In this document: one piece after another, positions 1-6,801 of the stretch
Numbering within the stretch: the stretch's first letter is position 1
How the letters are laid out: each line of letters starts with the position of its first letter
DNA from: Candidatus Sulfopaludibacter sp. SbA3
Lineage (GTDB): Bacteria > Acidobacteriota > Terriglobia > Bryobacterales > Bryobacteraceae
DNA length: 36,245 nucleotides
Direction: 5' to 3'
NCBI GenBank assembly: GCA_945893365.1
Contig: CAMDED010000073.1
Span: forward strand, 1 to 36,245
Program-made: the position numbers and the translations under genes
Notes under the pieces: generated by a model
The model's input: the letters and a program-made list of their open reading frames with translations, nothing else
The model's database searches: none
What the model was told of the DNA's origin: nothing

Positions 1-60
1 GGTGGTGGCGGGTACCCATCGACATAATCTGAGGTCCAAACCTTTGTGGGGAGAAGCTCA

Positions 61-89
61 ATTATACAGTAGGGACCCCATCATGTAAA
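61..89 (-). promoter_or_regulatory. Sigma70-type promoter reading leftwards out of the window
   Basis: Read on the minus strand, TTTACA (84-89) and TATAAT (61-66) are separated by exactly 17 bases, which is close to the ideal sigma70 consensus. Transcription would start near position 54 and run out of the left edge, so the gene served is outside the window. The promoter lies just downstream of the actin-like gene, which is also on the minus strand, so it marks a new transcription unit. The element is read directly from the sequence; its activity is inferred. Confidence 0.7.
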
Positions 90-99
90 GTACTTTACA
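84..99. promoter_or_regulatory. 16-bp perfect palindrome, candidate PadR-type operator over the -35 element
   Basis: TGTAAAGTACTTTACA is a perfect palindrome, and its left half is the -35 hexamer of the leftward promoter. With one extra base on the left it fits the ATGTA-N8-TACAT layout typical of PadR-family operators, except that the right end is TACAC. A repressor bound here would block RNA polymerase. PadR regulators are abundant in Acidobacteriota. The regulator's identity is an inference, because no padR gene is in the window; a TetR or MarR site is an alternative. Confidence 0.5.
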
Positions 100-167
100 C
101 AAATAAACGCAAGCCCCCTTTGGCGGAGACTTTCACCACAGGCTGCTAAGCTTCGCGGCCCGTGCAT

Positions 168-1172
168 CTAACAGAGCGCGGCCATCAGCGCGCCGCGCGC
201 GGTAGAGTGGAGCGGGTCCTCCGCCACGCGGATTTCCGAAATCTTGAGCGGAAAATCGGGCCCCAGCGCCATGGTGAAGCGCTTCAGGAAGCCCTTCGGG
301 ATCGACGTCCCGCCGCTCAGCACGATCGGCACCGATTGATCGAGCTTGGGCAGACGCAGCGTCGAGGATATCGTGGACCGCAGGGTATTCGCCAGGGTCT
401 GGATCACCTCGTCGTAATACACCGTCAGCGCATTCTGCACGCGGTCGCCCGAAAATCCGTTCACGACGAAATTCGATTCCTTCTGGATGCGAATCCGCGT
501 GGCCAGTTCTCCGGTTACCGCCCCCGCCTGCGCGTCGATGAAATCGCCGGCCTTCGGAACCGCAAAATTGATCACCGGCACGGAAAGCACTGCCAGGCAA
601 ACGTTGCACAAACCGCTGCCGCAGGAAATCCCTATCCCCGTATAGTTGGAGCTGGACATTTCGCCGAACACCACGGCCAGCCCTTCTTGAATCGGCTGGG
701 CGTCGAACCCCAGCTGATTCAGGGTTTCCCGGATGGAGGCTTCATGATAAGCGATCGAAGAATCGCCCTCGGCGCAGGGAGCGGGAACACTGAAGAATAT
801 CTTCCGCCCCGGCACTCCGGCCATTCCAACCAGCCGCGTGATGATGCTGCGTATCACCGGAAGGCTGTGCGGCTCCTGGGGATTCAGCACGCCCCGAAGC
901 ATAGGCCGCCGTGTCTCCACATGAAAGACCTCGGCGAACCTCTGCGCGTCGTTGCCCGTGACGATGAGTTCGTCGCCGTAGACTTCGTGGCACACCCCTT
1001 CGCGCTCGAGCAGGCTCTCCGCCAGCTTTGAATACGGCATGGTAATGAAGGCGTTCAGTTGCGACTCGTATTGGGACTGCTGGGTCCCGTCAATGCTGCG
1101 CGCTACCACTATGCGGCTGGTGCCAACGTCCAGACCGAGTGGCAGGTTGTCTTCCCGTTCATCGTTGCTCAT
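168..1172 (-). CDS. Divergent bacterial actin-like ATPase (MreB/MamK-like fold)
   Basis: This 334-aa protein has the landmarks of the actin/Hsp70 nucleotide-binding fold. There is a phosphate-1 loop GLDVGTSR at residues 13-20, a connecting segment SVPAP (128-132) followed by EGLAVVF (163-169), and an adenosine loop VLSGGTSIPKG at 284-294. The phosphate-2 loop at 179-191 (GIGISCGSGLCNV) is unusual: it lacks the standard Asp/Asn-Gly-Gly-Gly-Thr and carries cysteines. The length matches MreB (about 335-350 aa), but the sequence is not orthodox MreB, and no mreC, mreD or rodA lies nearby. The start is set by AGGAG about 8 nt upstream. It appears to be a single-gene unit. A filament-forming, cell-organising or scaffold role is plausible but is inferred from the fold only. 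Confidence 0.75.
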   Translation of the reverse strand: MSNDEREDNLPLGLDVGTSRIVVARSIDGTQQSQYESQLNAFITMPYSKLAESLLEREGVCHEVYGDELIVTGNDAQRFAEVFHVETRRPMLRGVLNPQEPHSLPVIRSIITRLVGMAGVPGRKIFFSVPAPCAEGDSSIAYHEASIRETLNQLGFDAQPIQEGLAVVFGEMSSSNYTGIGISCGSGLCNVCLAVLSVPVINFAVPKAGDFIDAQAGAVTGELATRIRIQKESNFVVNGFSGDRVQNALTVYYDEVIQTLANTLRSTISSTLRLPKLDQSVPIVLSGGTSIPKGFLKRFTMALGPDFPLKISEIRVAEDPLHSTARGALMAALC

Positions 1173-1538
1173 TGCCGATTCTCCTAACCGTATCCGCTAG
1201 ACCACAAGCCGCGCGGCCGCTCTCCGGGTGCGGCACTTGGGTAGTATAAGTGGCACTCTGTTTCTCTCAATAAGAATTCCGATAATTTCGTAGTACCGGC
1301 CAGGCGAGTACGGACGGAATGGGCCAAGGGTGGATTCGACAGCGCCCAAATCCCTGGAAATTACGGAAAACAAATGAAATCCTACTCTCTCGGCGCTCGT
1401 GTTGGGTGGTGGCTCCGTTGCCCAAGCCACACGGTGCGGGCCACTGACCGGTACTAGCAAGTCTGCGCGGTACGCGCGGTACTATGGCCGCCGAATTGCT
1501 TGGGGGTATAAGGTATAATAAGCTGTAAGGAGTGGGGA
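1173..1538. other. Intergenic region between divergent genes
   Basis: These 366 bases separate the minus-strand actin-like gene from the plus-strand SLATT-like gene, so they must hold both promoters. On the plus strand a TATAAT sits at 1514-1519, about 19 nt before the next start codon, with AAGGAG at 1527-1532. No convincing -35 hexamer was found at the right spacing. An 87-codon minus-strand frame (1197-1460) shows no recognisable protein features and was not called. Nothing else was seen. Confidence 0.6.
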
Positions 1539-2027
1539 ATGCTATCTGAAGCTCAGATCCGGCGTGTTTGGGAAGGTCTCTTCGAGGCCAAGGTGCGGGC
1601 TAACTACTTCGCCGAACTATCCAGGAAATATCAGGACCGGCAGAGTCTCGCGACTGGGTTGAGCGTTTTTTTCGCAACAGGAGTTGTCGTGACGCTCCTG
1701 CCGAGCAACCCGCCGTTGAGTTTTGCCATATCGCTGCTTGCGGCCTCGGTCAGCCTTTACAGCCTGGTGGCTCAAAATTCCACACGCGCGTTGGAGAGCG
1801 CGGACCTCTATCGCCGCTGGGACAAGATGGCTGCGGAGTATCAAGGTATATGGGAGAACGTCCTGGCCGAAGATGCGGCCGCTCGCCTTCAGGCGACGGA
1901 CGACAAGGTTCGCGAGGCAGGCCGCTCTTCAGTACCACTGCCGGCGAACGAGAGGTCGCTCCTGCGATGGCAGGAACATGTGGAGCAGGAACTTGCTACC
2001 CGATGGGGTGAAGTTATAGCGGCCTGA
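1539..2027 (+). CDS. SLATT-like two-transmembrane protein, copy 1
   Basis: This 162-aa protein has an N-terminal amphipathic helix rich in charged residues (1-38), two closely spaced hydrophobic segments (about 40-55 and 60-78), and a long helical cytoplasmic tail (about 80-162). That arrangement resembles SLATT domains (SMODS/SLOG-associating 2TM effectors), which are thought to act as membrane effectors in nucleotide-signalling defence systems. No SMODS synthetase or SLOG sensor is adjacent, so a defence role is only inferred. AAGGAG lies 6 nt before the ATG, and a TATAAT lies upstream. A close paralogue follows at 2307-2795. Distant membership of another 2TM family is possible. Confidence 0.7.
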   Translation: MLSEAQIRRVWEGLFEAKVRANYFAELSRKYQDRQSLATGLSVFFATGVVVTLLPSNPPLSFAISLLAASVSLYSLVAQNSTRALESADLYRRWDKMAAEYQGIWENVLAEDAAARLQATDDKVREAGRSSVPLPANERSLLRWQEHVEQELATRWGEVIAA

Positions 2028-2060
2028 GGAAGGCTCGGGTGGCCTCGGTTACCGAAAACA

Positions 2061-2157
2061 GGCGCTTGGATTGCCTCAGCGAGAGTCCGCACAGCCCTCG
2101 CTCTGAAACCGCTCGCTGACTCCGCGAATGTATTCGCCGTCCGGCGGCCATTTGGCC
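2061..2157 (-). pseudogene. Decayed copy of the 3' end of the GT4 glycosyltransferase gene
   Basis: Read on the minus strand, this stretch aligns with 2886-2990, the tail of the glycosyltransferase gene. Both share a 25-base identical block across the stop codon (ACTCTCGCTGAGGCAATCC followed by AAGCGC). Further upstream the copies keep the CAAATGGC..GCCGGACGGCG pattern but carry small deletions and substitutions that break the frame. The fragment has no body of the gene, so it is a non-coding scar of the duplication that produced the two SLATT-like genes. Confidence 0.85.
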
Positions 2158-2283
2158 AATGGCCGCAAGGAGCAGGTACGGGGTTCCGGCAACGAACCCC
2201 GTCCGTCGGAGTAACCTGCCTATAGCACTCCGTTTCGAAACAACGGGCGGTCGCCGCAAGAAGTGAATCGGCGCCAAGAGTCG

Positions 2284-2990
2284 TATAGTGAGTTTGGGAG
2301 CGGGATATGCTGTCTGAAGCTCAGATCCGGCGTGTTTGGGAAGGCCTGTACGAGGCCAAGGTGCGGGCCAACTACTTCGCCGAACTGTCCGGAAAGTATC
2401 AGGACAGGCAAAAGCTCGCGACCGGGATGAGTCTTTTTTTCGCCTCAGGTGTCGTTGTAACGCTGCTGTTGAGACACCCGCAACTAGGTAGCGTCATAGC
2501 CTTGCTTGCAACGGCGGTCAGCGTGTACAGCGTGGTGGCTCAAAACTCCACACGGGCGGTGGAGAGCGCGGACCTCTATACCCGCTGGGACAAGGCGGCG
2601 GCGGACTATCAAGCTATCTGGGAGAACGTCTGGGCCGAAGATGCAGCCGCGCGCCTTCAAGCCGCGGACGACAAGGCTCGCGAGACCAGCCGCTCCTCGA
2701 TACCCTTGCCGGCGAACAAGAAGGCGTTAATGCGGTGGTGCGAACATGTCGAGCGGGAACTTGCCGCTCGGGTGAGTGAAGTTGCGGCGGCGTGAGGAGC
2801 ACTTGGGGTGGCCCGGCGTGCCAAAACCTGCGCCGCCAACACCCAAACACCAGCTCCACCTCCGCCGCCGAAGAAGGACAAATAAGCGCTTGGATTGCCT
2901 CAGCGAGAGTTCGCCCGAACAGCCCGCGGCGCTCTGAACCCGCTCGCGGCCTCGGCGAATATATCCGCCGTCCGGCGCGCCATTTGGGCC
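2284..2990. repeat. Right copy of the diverged tandem duplication
   Basis: This copy is the partner of 1514-2157. It contains a TATAGT at the position equivalent to the TATAAT of copy 1, the second SLATT-like gene, and the genuine 3' end of the glycosyltransferase gene. Because its glycosyltransferase is intact, this copy probably keeps the ancestral arrangement. Similarity to the left copy ends shortly after 2990. Confidence 0.85.
2307..2795 (+). CDS. SLATT-like two-transmembrane protein, copy 2
   Basis: This 162-aa paralogue of the preceding gene is the same length and has no insertions or deletions. By hand alignment about 39 of 162 residues differ. The N-terminal helix (MLSEAQIRRVWEGL) and the block after TM2 (VAQNSTRA, then ESADLY) are nearly invariant. 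The stretch linking the two membrane segments (residues 55-65) is the most variable. Many changes are conservative and the frame is intact, which suggests that both copies remain under selection. A GGGAG stretch lies about 7 nt before the ATG. It is convergent with the glycosyltransferase gene on the opposite strand. The function is unknown; a membrane effector or stress protein is an inference from topology. Confidence 0.7.
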   Translation: MLSEAQIRRVWEGLYEAKVRANYFAELSGKYQDRQKLATGMSLFFASGVVVTLLLRHPQLGSVIALLATAVSVYSVVAQNSTRAVESADLYTRWDKAAADYQAIWENVWAEDAAARLQAADDKARETSRSSIPLPANKKALMRWCEHVERELAARVSEVAAA

Positions 2991-4225
2991 GCGCCATAGT
3001 GCTCGCGCACACCCCGCGCGCCGCTCTGTCCCAGATCTTCACCATAGGAGCGATCCCGGTAAATCGCTAAAATCCCAGCGGCGAGATCTTCTAGGTTTCC
3101 GGGTTCCACGAGAATCCCACCGCCCGTGCGCGACAGCAGCTCGGGGAACGCTCCGTGACGCGGCTGTACCACGGGCACGCCGTTCGCCATCGCCTCAAGC
3201 AGGTAAATTCCCTTCGGCTCGGCGTAAGTGCTCGGCACGGAAAGCACGTCGAGCGTCCGTAGAAACGCGATCTTTTCGTCGCGGCTCAAGATTCCCCGGT
3301 AGTGAAATTCGCTGCCCAGTCCGGCCTCATTCATTTGCGCTTCAATCTCTTCGAGATAGGCCTGATGCTCCGGCGCCAGATACCCCGCGACTTCGAGGCG
3401 CGCATTCTCGAGCGCTCCGCTCGCGCGCATGCGGCGATAGGCCTCCGCCAGTACGTGCAGGCTCTTCTCGGGGGCGACCCGCGCAAAGTAGCCGACTGTG
3501 AACGTCTTCCCGAGCGTGCGCTTGCCCGCCTCATAGCCGTTCAGATTGACGCCGATCGGCACCACCCTGATCTTCGAATCCGGAATCGACAGATAGCGGC
3601 CGATGCGGCCGGCATAATAATCGCTCACGGCTATGAAAGTGTCTACGTGTTCGACCTGGCTTCGAATCAGCTCAATCGACTGGGCGCGCCACGGATCGAG
3701 CAGCCCTTCGAGAAACAGGTCCTCGCCCTGCAGCGTGCAGCACACGGGCCGATTGAGAGCCCGTCTAATCGGGTCCGCGAGACCGATCAGCAGCGCGTGG
3801 GGCAGGCTGACCACATCGGGCGGCGGCTCGGTTCGCAGCCAATCGGTGAGCTTGCGCACTTCTTTGCGCTGGAAGCCGGCTTCACCTTTTAGCGTCGAAA
3901 CCGTCAGCGCCCCCAAAAATCCGGGATTCGTCGGGATGGAGCTTTTCGCCGCCAGTTTCAACGCGAAATTCGAATCCCACAGACGGTCGAGGAAGCGCGG
4001 CATCATGCGGAAGAGCTTGGAGTGCTGCTGCAGGTAGACGCTGATGCCGCCGAAGAAGACCTTTTCCTGGCTGACGTTTGTCTCATCGGTGAGGGTGGGC
4101 GTGTAGATCGGCACCAGCGTCACCCGATGGCCCTGCGCGATCAACTCCGTCGCGAGCGCGTTGTCGCGCAGACAACTGCCGCAGTACATACTCGCCGCGC
4201 CAGCCGTAATGGAGACGATGTTCAT
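2900..4225 (-). CDS. GT4-family glycosyltransferase (GT-B fold)
   Basis: This 441-aa enzyme would transfer a sugar from a nucleotide-sugar donor to an unknown acceptor. The N-terminal Rossmann domain begins MNIVSITAGAASMYCGSCLRD. The donor domain shows GYFARVAPEKSL (245-256), with the Arg and Lys that contact the diphosphate. The retaining-GT E-x7-E motif is E336-PKGIYLL-E344, followed by the GVP(V)VQPRHGAFPELL loop. The length is normal for the family. The adenylate-forming enzyme gene lies 10 nt upstream on the same strand, so the two are probably co-transcribed. The 3' end was copied in a tandem duplication (see 2061-2157). The substrate cannot be read from the sequence. Confidence 0.88.
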   Translation of the reverse strand: MNIVSITAGAASMYCGSCLRDNALATELIAQGHRVTLVPIYTPTLTDETNVSQEKVFFGGISVYLQQHSKLFRMMPRFLDRLWDSNFALKLAAKSSIPTNPGFLGALTVSTLKGEAGFQRKEVRKLTDWLRTEPPPDVVSLPHALLIGLADPIRRALNRPVCCTLQGEDLFLEGLLDPWRAQSIELIRSQVEHVDTFIAVSDYYAGRIGRYLSIPDSKIRVVPIGVNLNGYEAGKRTLGKTFTVGYFARVAPEKSLHVLAEAYRRMRASGALENARLEVAGYLAPEHQAYLEEIEAQMNEAGLGSEFHYRGILSRDEKIAFLRTLDVLSVPSTYAEPKGIYLLEAMANGVPVVQPRHGAFPELLSRTGGGILVEPGNLEDLAAGILAIYRDRSYGEDLGQSGARGVREHYGAAQMARRTADIFAEAASGFRAPRAVRANSR

Positions 4226-4235
4226 CGAGCTTTCG

Positions 4236-5309
4236 CTAATAGACGCCTTCCACCACCGTCTTGTTCAATCCGGCAAACGGGCGTACGTTTCGCACGCCGT
4301 CGCAGGCGAACTCCCCGTAGGGAGGCTCGCGTTCGCCCTGGTCGCGCTCGAGGAACCGCGGCATGAAGAACTCGCGCGTAAGCGTGGTGAGCCGGACGCG
4401 GCCCGTTTCTCCGTAGCCCGTGATGCGCGAAGGCTCGTCCGGGTCCACAACCTCAATCATCGCCCGCGGCGCCGGAGGATAGTAGATCACGGCGTAATTG
4501 TCCTCCGGCAGCCTGGGCTTGTGCACGGCGAGCCCCATCAGCGTGTTGCCGTAGGTGGGCGCGAAGAAGACCCCATCGAGCAACTCCTCGACAGCCAGCT
4601 TGTGGAACTTCGGCGTCATCTCGGTACCGCCGCAGAACACGCCCTTGATGCCCATCTTCTTGAGGGACACCCTCTCGCACAGGGCTTCGAGCAGCTTCGG
4701 AGTGGTGAAAATACACTGAATATCCTGCGCGCGCAGCACGGTGAGCGATTGATCGATGACGTGCTGCTTGTACTTTTCCGCCTGCTCGTGCCGGCCCATT
4801 TTGAGCAGCTTGACGACCCAGCGCGGGTCGAGATCGACCATAAAGCAGATGCCGCCGCGAAACTGGCACAAGTGCTCGACGGCAAGCCGCAGCCGGCGCG
4901 GACCCGTTGGTCCAATGGAAAGCCAATCCGCACCTTTCGGGAACGCGTCGTCGGGAAGCGTTGCGCTGAACATCTCGTAGTCGATACGGAAATCCTCCAC
5001 GGCCACTCGCGACTTCGGCACGCCCGTGCTGCCGCCCGTTTCGAAGACAAAAATGGGACTGTCCGCATACGCCTTGGGAACCCAGCGCCTCACGGGCCCG
5101 CCGCGCAGCCACTCGTCCTGAAAGAAGCCGAAGCGATCCAAATCGTCGTAATTCCGGATCTCGGCGCGAGGATCCCAATCGAGATTCTTCGCGAAGTCGA
5201 GCCAGAACGGGCATCCGGTTTCGGGCGAGAAGTGCCATTGCATCAATTCGCGGACCCAGGCGTCGAGCGATTCGCGGGCTGCCGTGCTTTGGGCGGTAAG
5301 GTTGGTCAT
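4236..5309 (-). CDS. Short adenylate-forming enzyme (PaaK/EhpF-like AMP-dependent acid:CoA ligase family)
   Basis: This 357-aa protein would activate a carboxylic acid with ATP as an acyl-adenylate. The P-loop TGGSTGVPKS is at residues 91-100, a CGGTEM motif follows around 225, a YGNTLMG (A5-type) segment comes next, and GYGETGRVRL with a nearby RFLERD supplies the later motifs. The protein stops at KTVVEGVY, so it lacks most of the C-terminal lid domain found in ~430-aa phenylacetate-CoA ligases. In that respect it resembles the short EhpF-type members. The missing lid raises the possibility that it stops at the adenylate or uses another acceptor. It sits 10 nt upstream of the GT4 gene and is divergent from the DmpA-like peptidase gene. 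The substrate is unknown. Confidence 0.78.
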   Translation of the reverse strand: MTNLTAQSTAARESLDAWVRELMQWHFSPETGCPFWLDFAKNLDWDPRAEIRNYDDLDRFGFFQDEWLRGGPVRRWVPKAYADSPIFVFETGGSTGVPKSRVAVEDFRIDYEMFSATLPDDAFPKGADWLSIGPTGPRRLRLAVEHLCQFRGGICFMVDLDPRWVVKLLKMGRHEQAEKYKQHVIDQSLTVLRAQDIQCIFTTPKLLEALCERVSLKKMGIKGVFCGGTEMTPKFHKLAVEELLDGVFFAPTYGNTLMGLAVHKPRLPEDNYAVIYYPPAPRAMIEVVDPDEPSRITGYGETGRVRLTTLTREFFMPRFLERDQGEREPPYGEFACDGVRNVRPFAGLNKTVVEGVY

Positions 5310-5389
5310 TCGGGGCTCTTGGATGTGAAAAGATTATTCTACTATGATCCGGAAAAACACGGCCCGGCGATCTGAGGTAGGATCATTCC

Positions 5390-6541
5390 ATGAAAAGGCT
5401 TTTGCTATTGACTGCCGCCCTCGGCGCGGCCTCTTGCGCCCTCGCGCAGACGCGCGCGCGCGAACTGGGAGTGCCGTTTGAAGGCTCAACCGGCCCGCTG
5501 AACGCCATCACGGACGTTGTGGGCGTCGAGGTCGGCCACGCCACGCTCATTTCGGGACAAGGAAAACTGGAGATCGGCCGCGGCCCGGTCCGCACCGGCG
5601 TGACGGCGATTTGGCCGCGGGGCAAAAACACGAACGACCCCGTCTTCGGCGGCTGGTTTTCGCTCAACGGGAACGGCGAGATGACCGGAACGACGTGGCT
5701 TGAAGAATCGGGTTTCGCCGACGGCCCTATCCTGATTACCAACACGCACAGCGTCGGCGTCGCCCGCGATGCCTACATCGCCTGGCTGATCAATCATCGC
5801 CGCGCGCCGGGAACGAACGGGCGTCCGGGCGGGTTCTTCGCGCTCCCCATCGTCGCCGAGACCTACGACGGCTTTCTGAACGATACGAACGGTCTGCACG
5901 TCAAGGAAAAGCATATCTTCGACGCGCTCGATGGCGCGCGCTCAGGCCCCGTTCCCGAAGGCAACGTCGGTGGCGGCACAGGCATGATGTGTTACGGTTT
6001 CAAGGGCGGCATCGGCACAGCCTCGCGCAAGATCGAGGGCTATACGGTAGCGTCGCTCGTGCAGTGCAACTGCGGGCAGCGCCGCCAGCTCAGCGTTGCG
6101 GGAGTACCCGTGGGCGCCGAGATCCCGCTCGACCGGCCCACCGCCGCGCTGCTCCCTAAGGAGGAAACCGGTTCCATCATTATTGTGATTGCGACCGACG
6201 CTCCGCTGCTTCCGCACCAACTGAAGCGGCTCGCCCGCCGCGCGTCGATGGGTTTAGCCCGCACCGGCGCTACCTCAGGCAACGGTTCAGGCGATATTTT
6301 TCTCGCCTTCTCGACCGCGAATCCGGGAGCGGCAGCCGGCAGGGTTCCGGTGAACGCCACCATGCTGCCGAATGACGGGATGAACGGGATTTTCGAAGCC
6401 ACGGTGCAATCCACCGAGGAGGCGATTGTCAATGCGATGGTCGGAGCCGAAACCATGATCGGCCGCGACAACCACAAAGCCACGGCGCTGCCGCACGACC
6501 GGCTGCGACAGGCGTTGAAGAAGTACAATCGTCTGCGTTAG
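5390..6541 (+). CDS. DmpA-family (P1) aminopeptidase / D-Ala-esterase, secreted
   Basis: This 383-aa protein has an N-terminal signal peptide (MKRLLLLTAALGAASCALAQ). It belongs to family P1 (DmpA/BapA), Ntn-type hydrolases that cleave themselves into two subunits to release N-terminal residues from peptides, including D-Ala or beta-amino substrates in characterised members. The conserved GHATLISG, NGNGEMTG and GNVGGGTGM blocks are present. The expected self-cleavage site is G261-S262, in front of IIIVIATDAPLL, with S262 as the nucleophile. ARTGATSGNGSGD follows at 290-302. An AGGA lies 7 nt before the ATG; TAGGAT six bases before the ATG could alternatively act as a -10 for a leaderless message. 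The length is normal. Family assignment is firm; substrate preference is not known. Confidence 0.9.
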   Translation: MKRLLLLTAALGAASCALAQTRARELGVPFEGSTGPLNAITDVVGVEVGHATLISGQGKLEIGRGPVRTGVTAIWPRGKNTNDPVFGGWFSLNGNGEMTGTTWLEESGFADGPILITNTHSVGVARDAYIAWLINHRRAPGTNGRPGGFFALPIVAETYDGFLNDTNGLHVKEKHIFDALDGARSGPVPEGNVGGGTGMMCYGFKGGIGTASRKIEGYTVASLVQCNCGQRRQLSVAGVPVGAEIPLDRPTAALLPKEETGSIIIVIATDAPLLPHQLKRLARRASMGLARTGATSGNGSGDIFLAFSTANPGAAAGRVPVNATMLPNDGMNGIFEATVQSTEEAIVNAMVGAETMIGRDNHKATALPHDRLRQALKKYNRLR

Positions 6542-6626
6542 GCGTCGCGCTTCCGCCCTTTTCGGAATCAGGCGCGTTACAATGAAGGCTCAACAAACTT
6601 CCATACCGTGTTTCAGGAGAAATCAG

Positions 6627-6758
6627 TTGGCTGAAGATAAATTGTACAAAGCGGAGTACTTGGGCAGCGGGACGTTCGTGATCAGCAAGCCGAAGCGATT
6701 GAAGCGGAAGGTCCGGCAGTCCAACTTGAAGAATCCGCAACGCGGCTCCCGTAAGTAA
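6627..6758 (+). CDS. Small basic protein, 43 aa, TTG start
   Basis: A short frame starts with TTG and has AGGAG (6615-6619) 7 nt upstream, a good ribosome binding site. It encodes AEDKLYKAEYLGSGTF..., turning strongly basic after residue 20 (KPKRLKRKVRQSN, ending QRGSRK). The tail is about 40% Lys/Arg, suggesting RNA, DNA or ribosome contact. There is no Cys, membrane segment or signal peptide. It lies between the DmpA-like gene and gudD on the same strand, with 85 and 43 nt gaps. I do not recognise the family. The coding call rests on the ribosome binding site, the acceptable composition and the absence of any competing gene. Confidence 0.55.
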   Translation: MAEDKLYKAEYLGSGTFVISKPKRLKRKVRQSNLKNPQRGSRK

Positions 6759-6801
6759 ACTCCATACCCTTCGGCCTGTCGCGGCCGTTTCCAGCGAAAC
6801 T

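Larger units (their letters stand above)
1514..2157. repeat. Left copy of a diverged tandem duplication (SLATT-like gene + 3' end of GT4 gene)
   Basis: The similarity to 2284-2990 starts near the -10 element, covers the whole 162-codon gene, and continues past its stop codon into a minus-strand segment matching the last ~30 codons of the glycosyltransferase gene. The left copy is shorter by about 55-60 bases, lost between the SLATT-like stop codon and the glycosyltransferase end. The duplication is old: the encoded proteins are about three quarters identical. Confidence 0.85.

Noticed and set aside
162-1031. 289-codon plus-strand open frame
   Set aside because: It is antisense to the actin-like gene, which has family motifs and a ribosome binding site. 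The frame's product is low-complexity and Arg/His-rich, as expected for a GC-rich shadow.
1197-1460. 87-codon minus-strand open frame in the gap
   Set aside because: No ribosome binding site, no family motif, and an odd composition. It may be chance.
4161-5375. 404-codon plus-strand open frame
   Set aside because: It is antisense to the adenylate-forming enzyme, whose P-loop and later motifs are clear. The antisense protein has no features.
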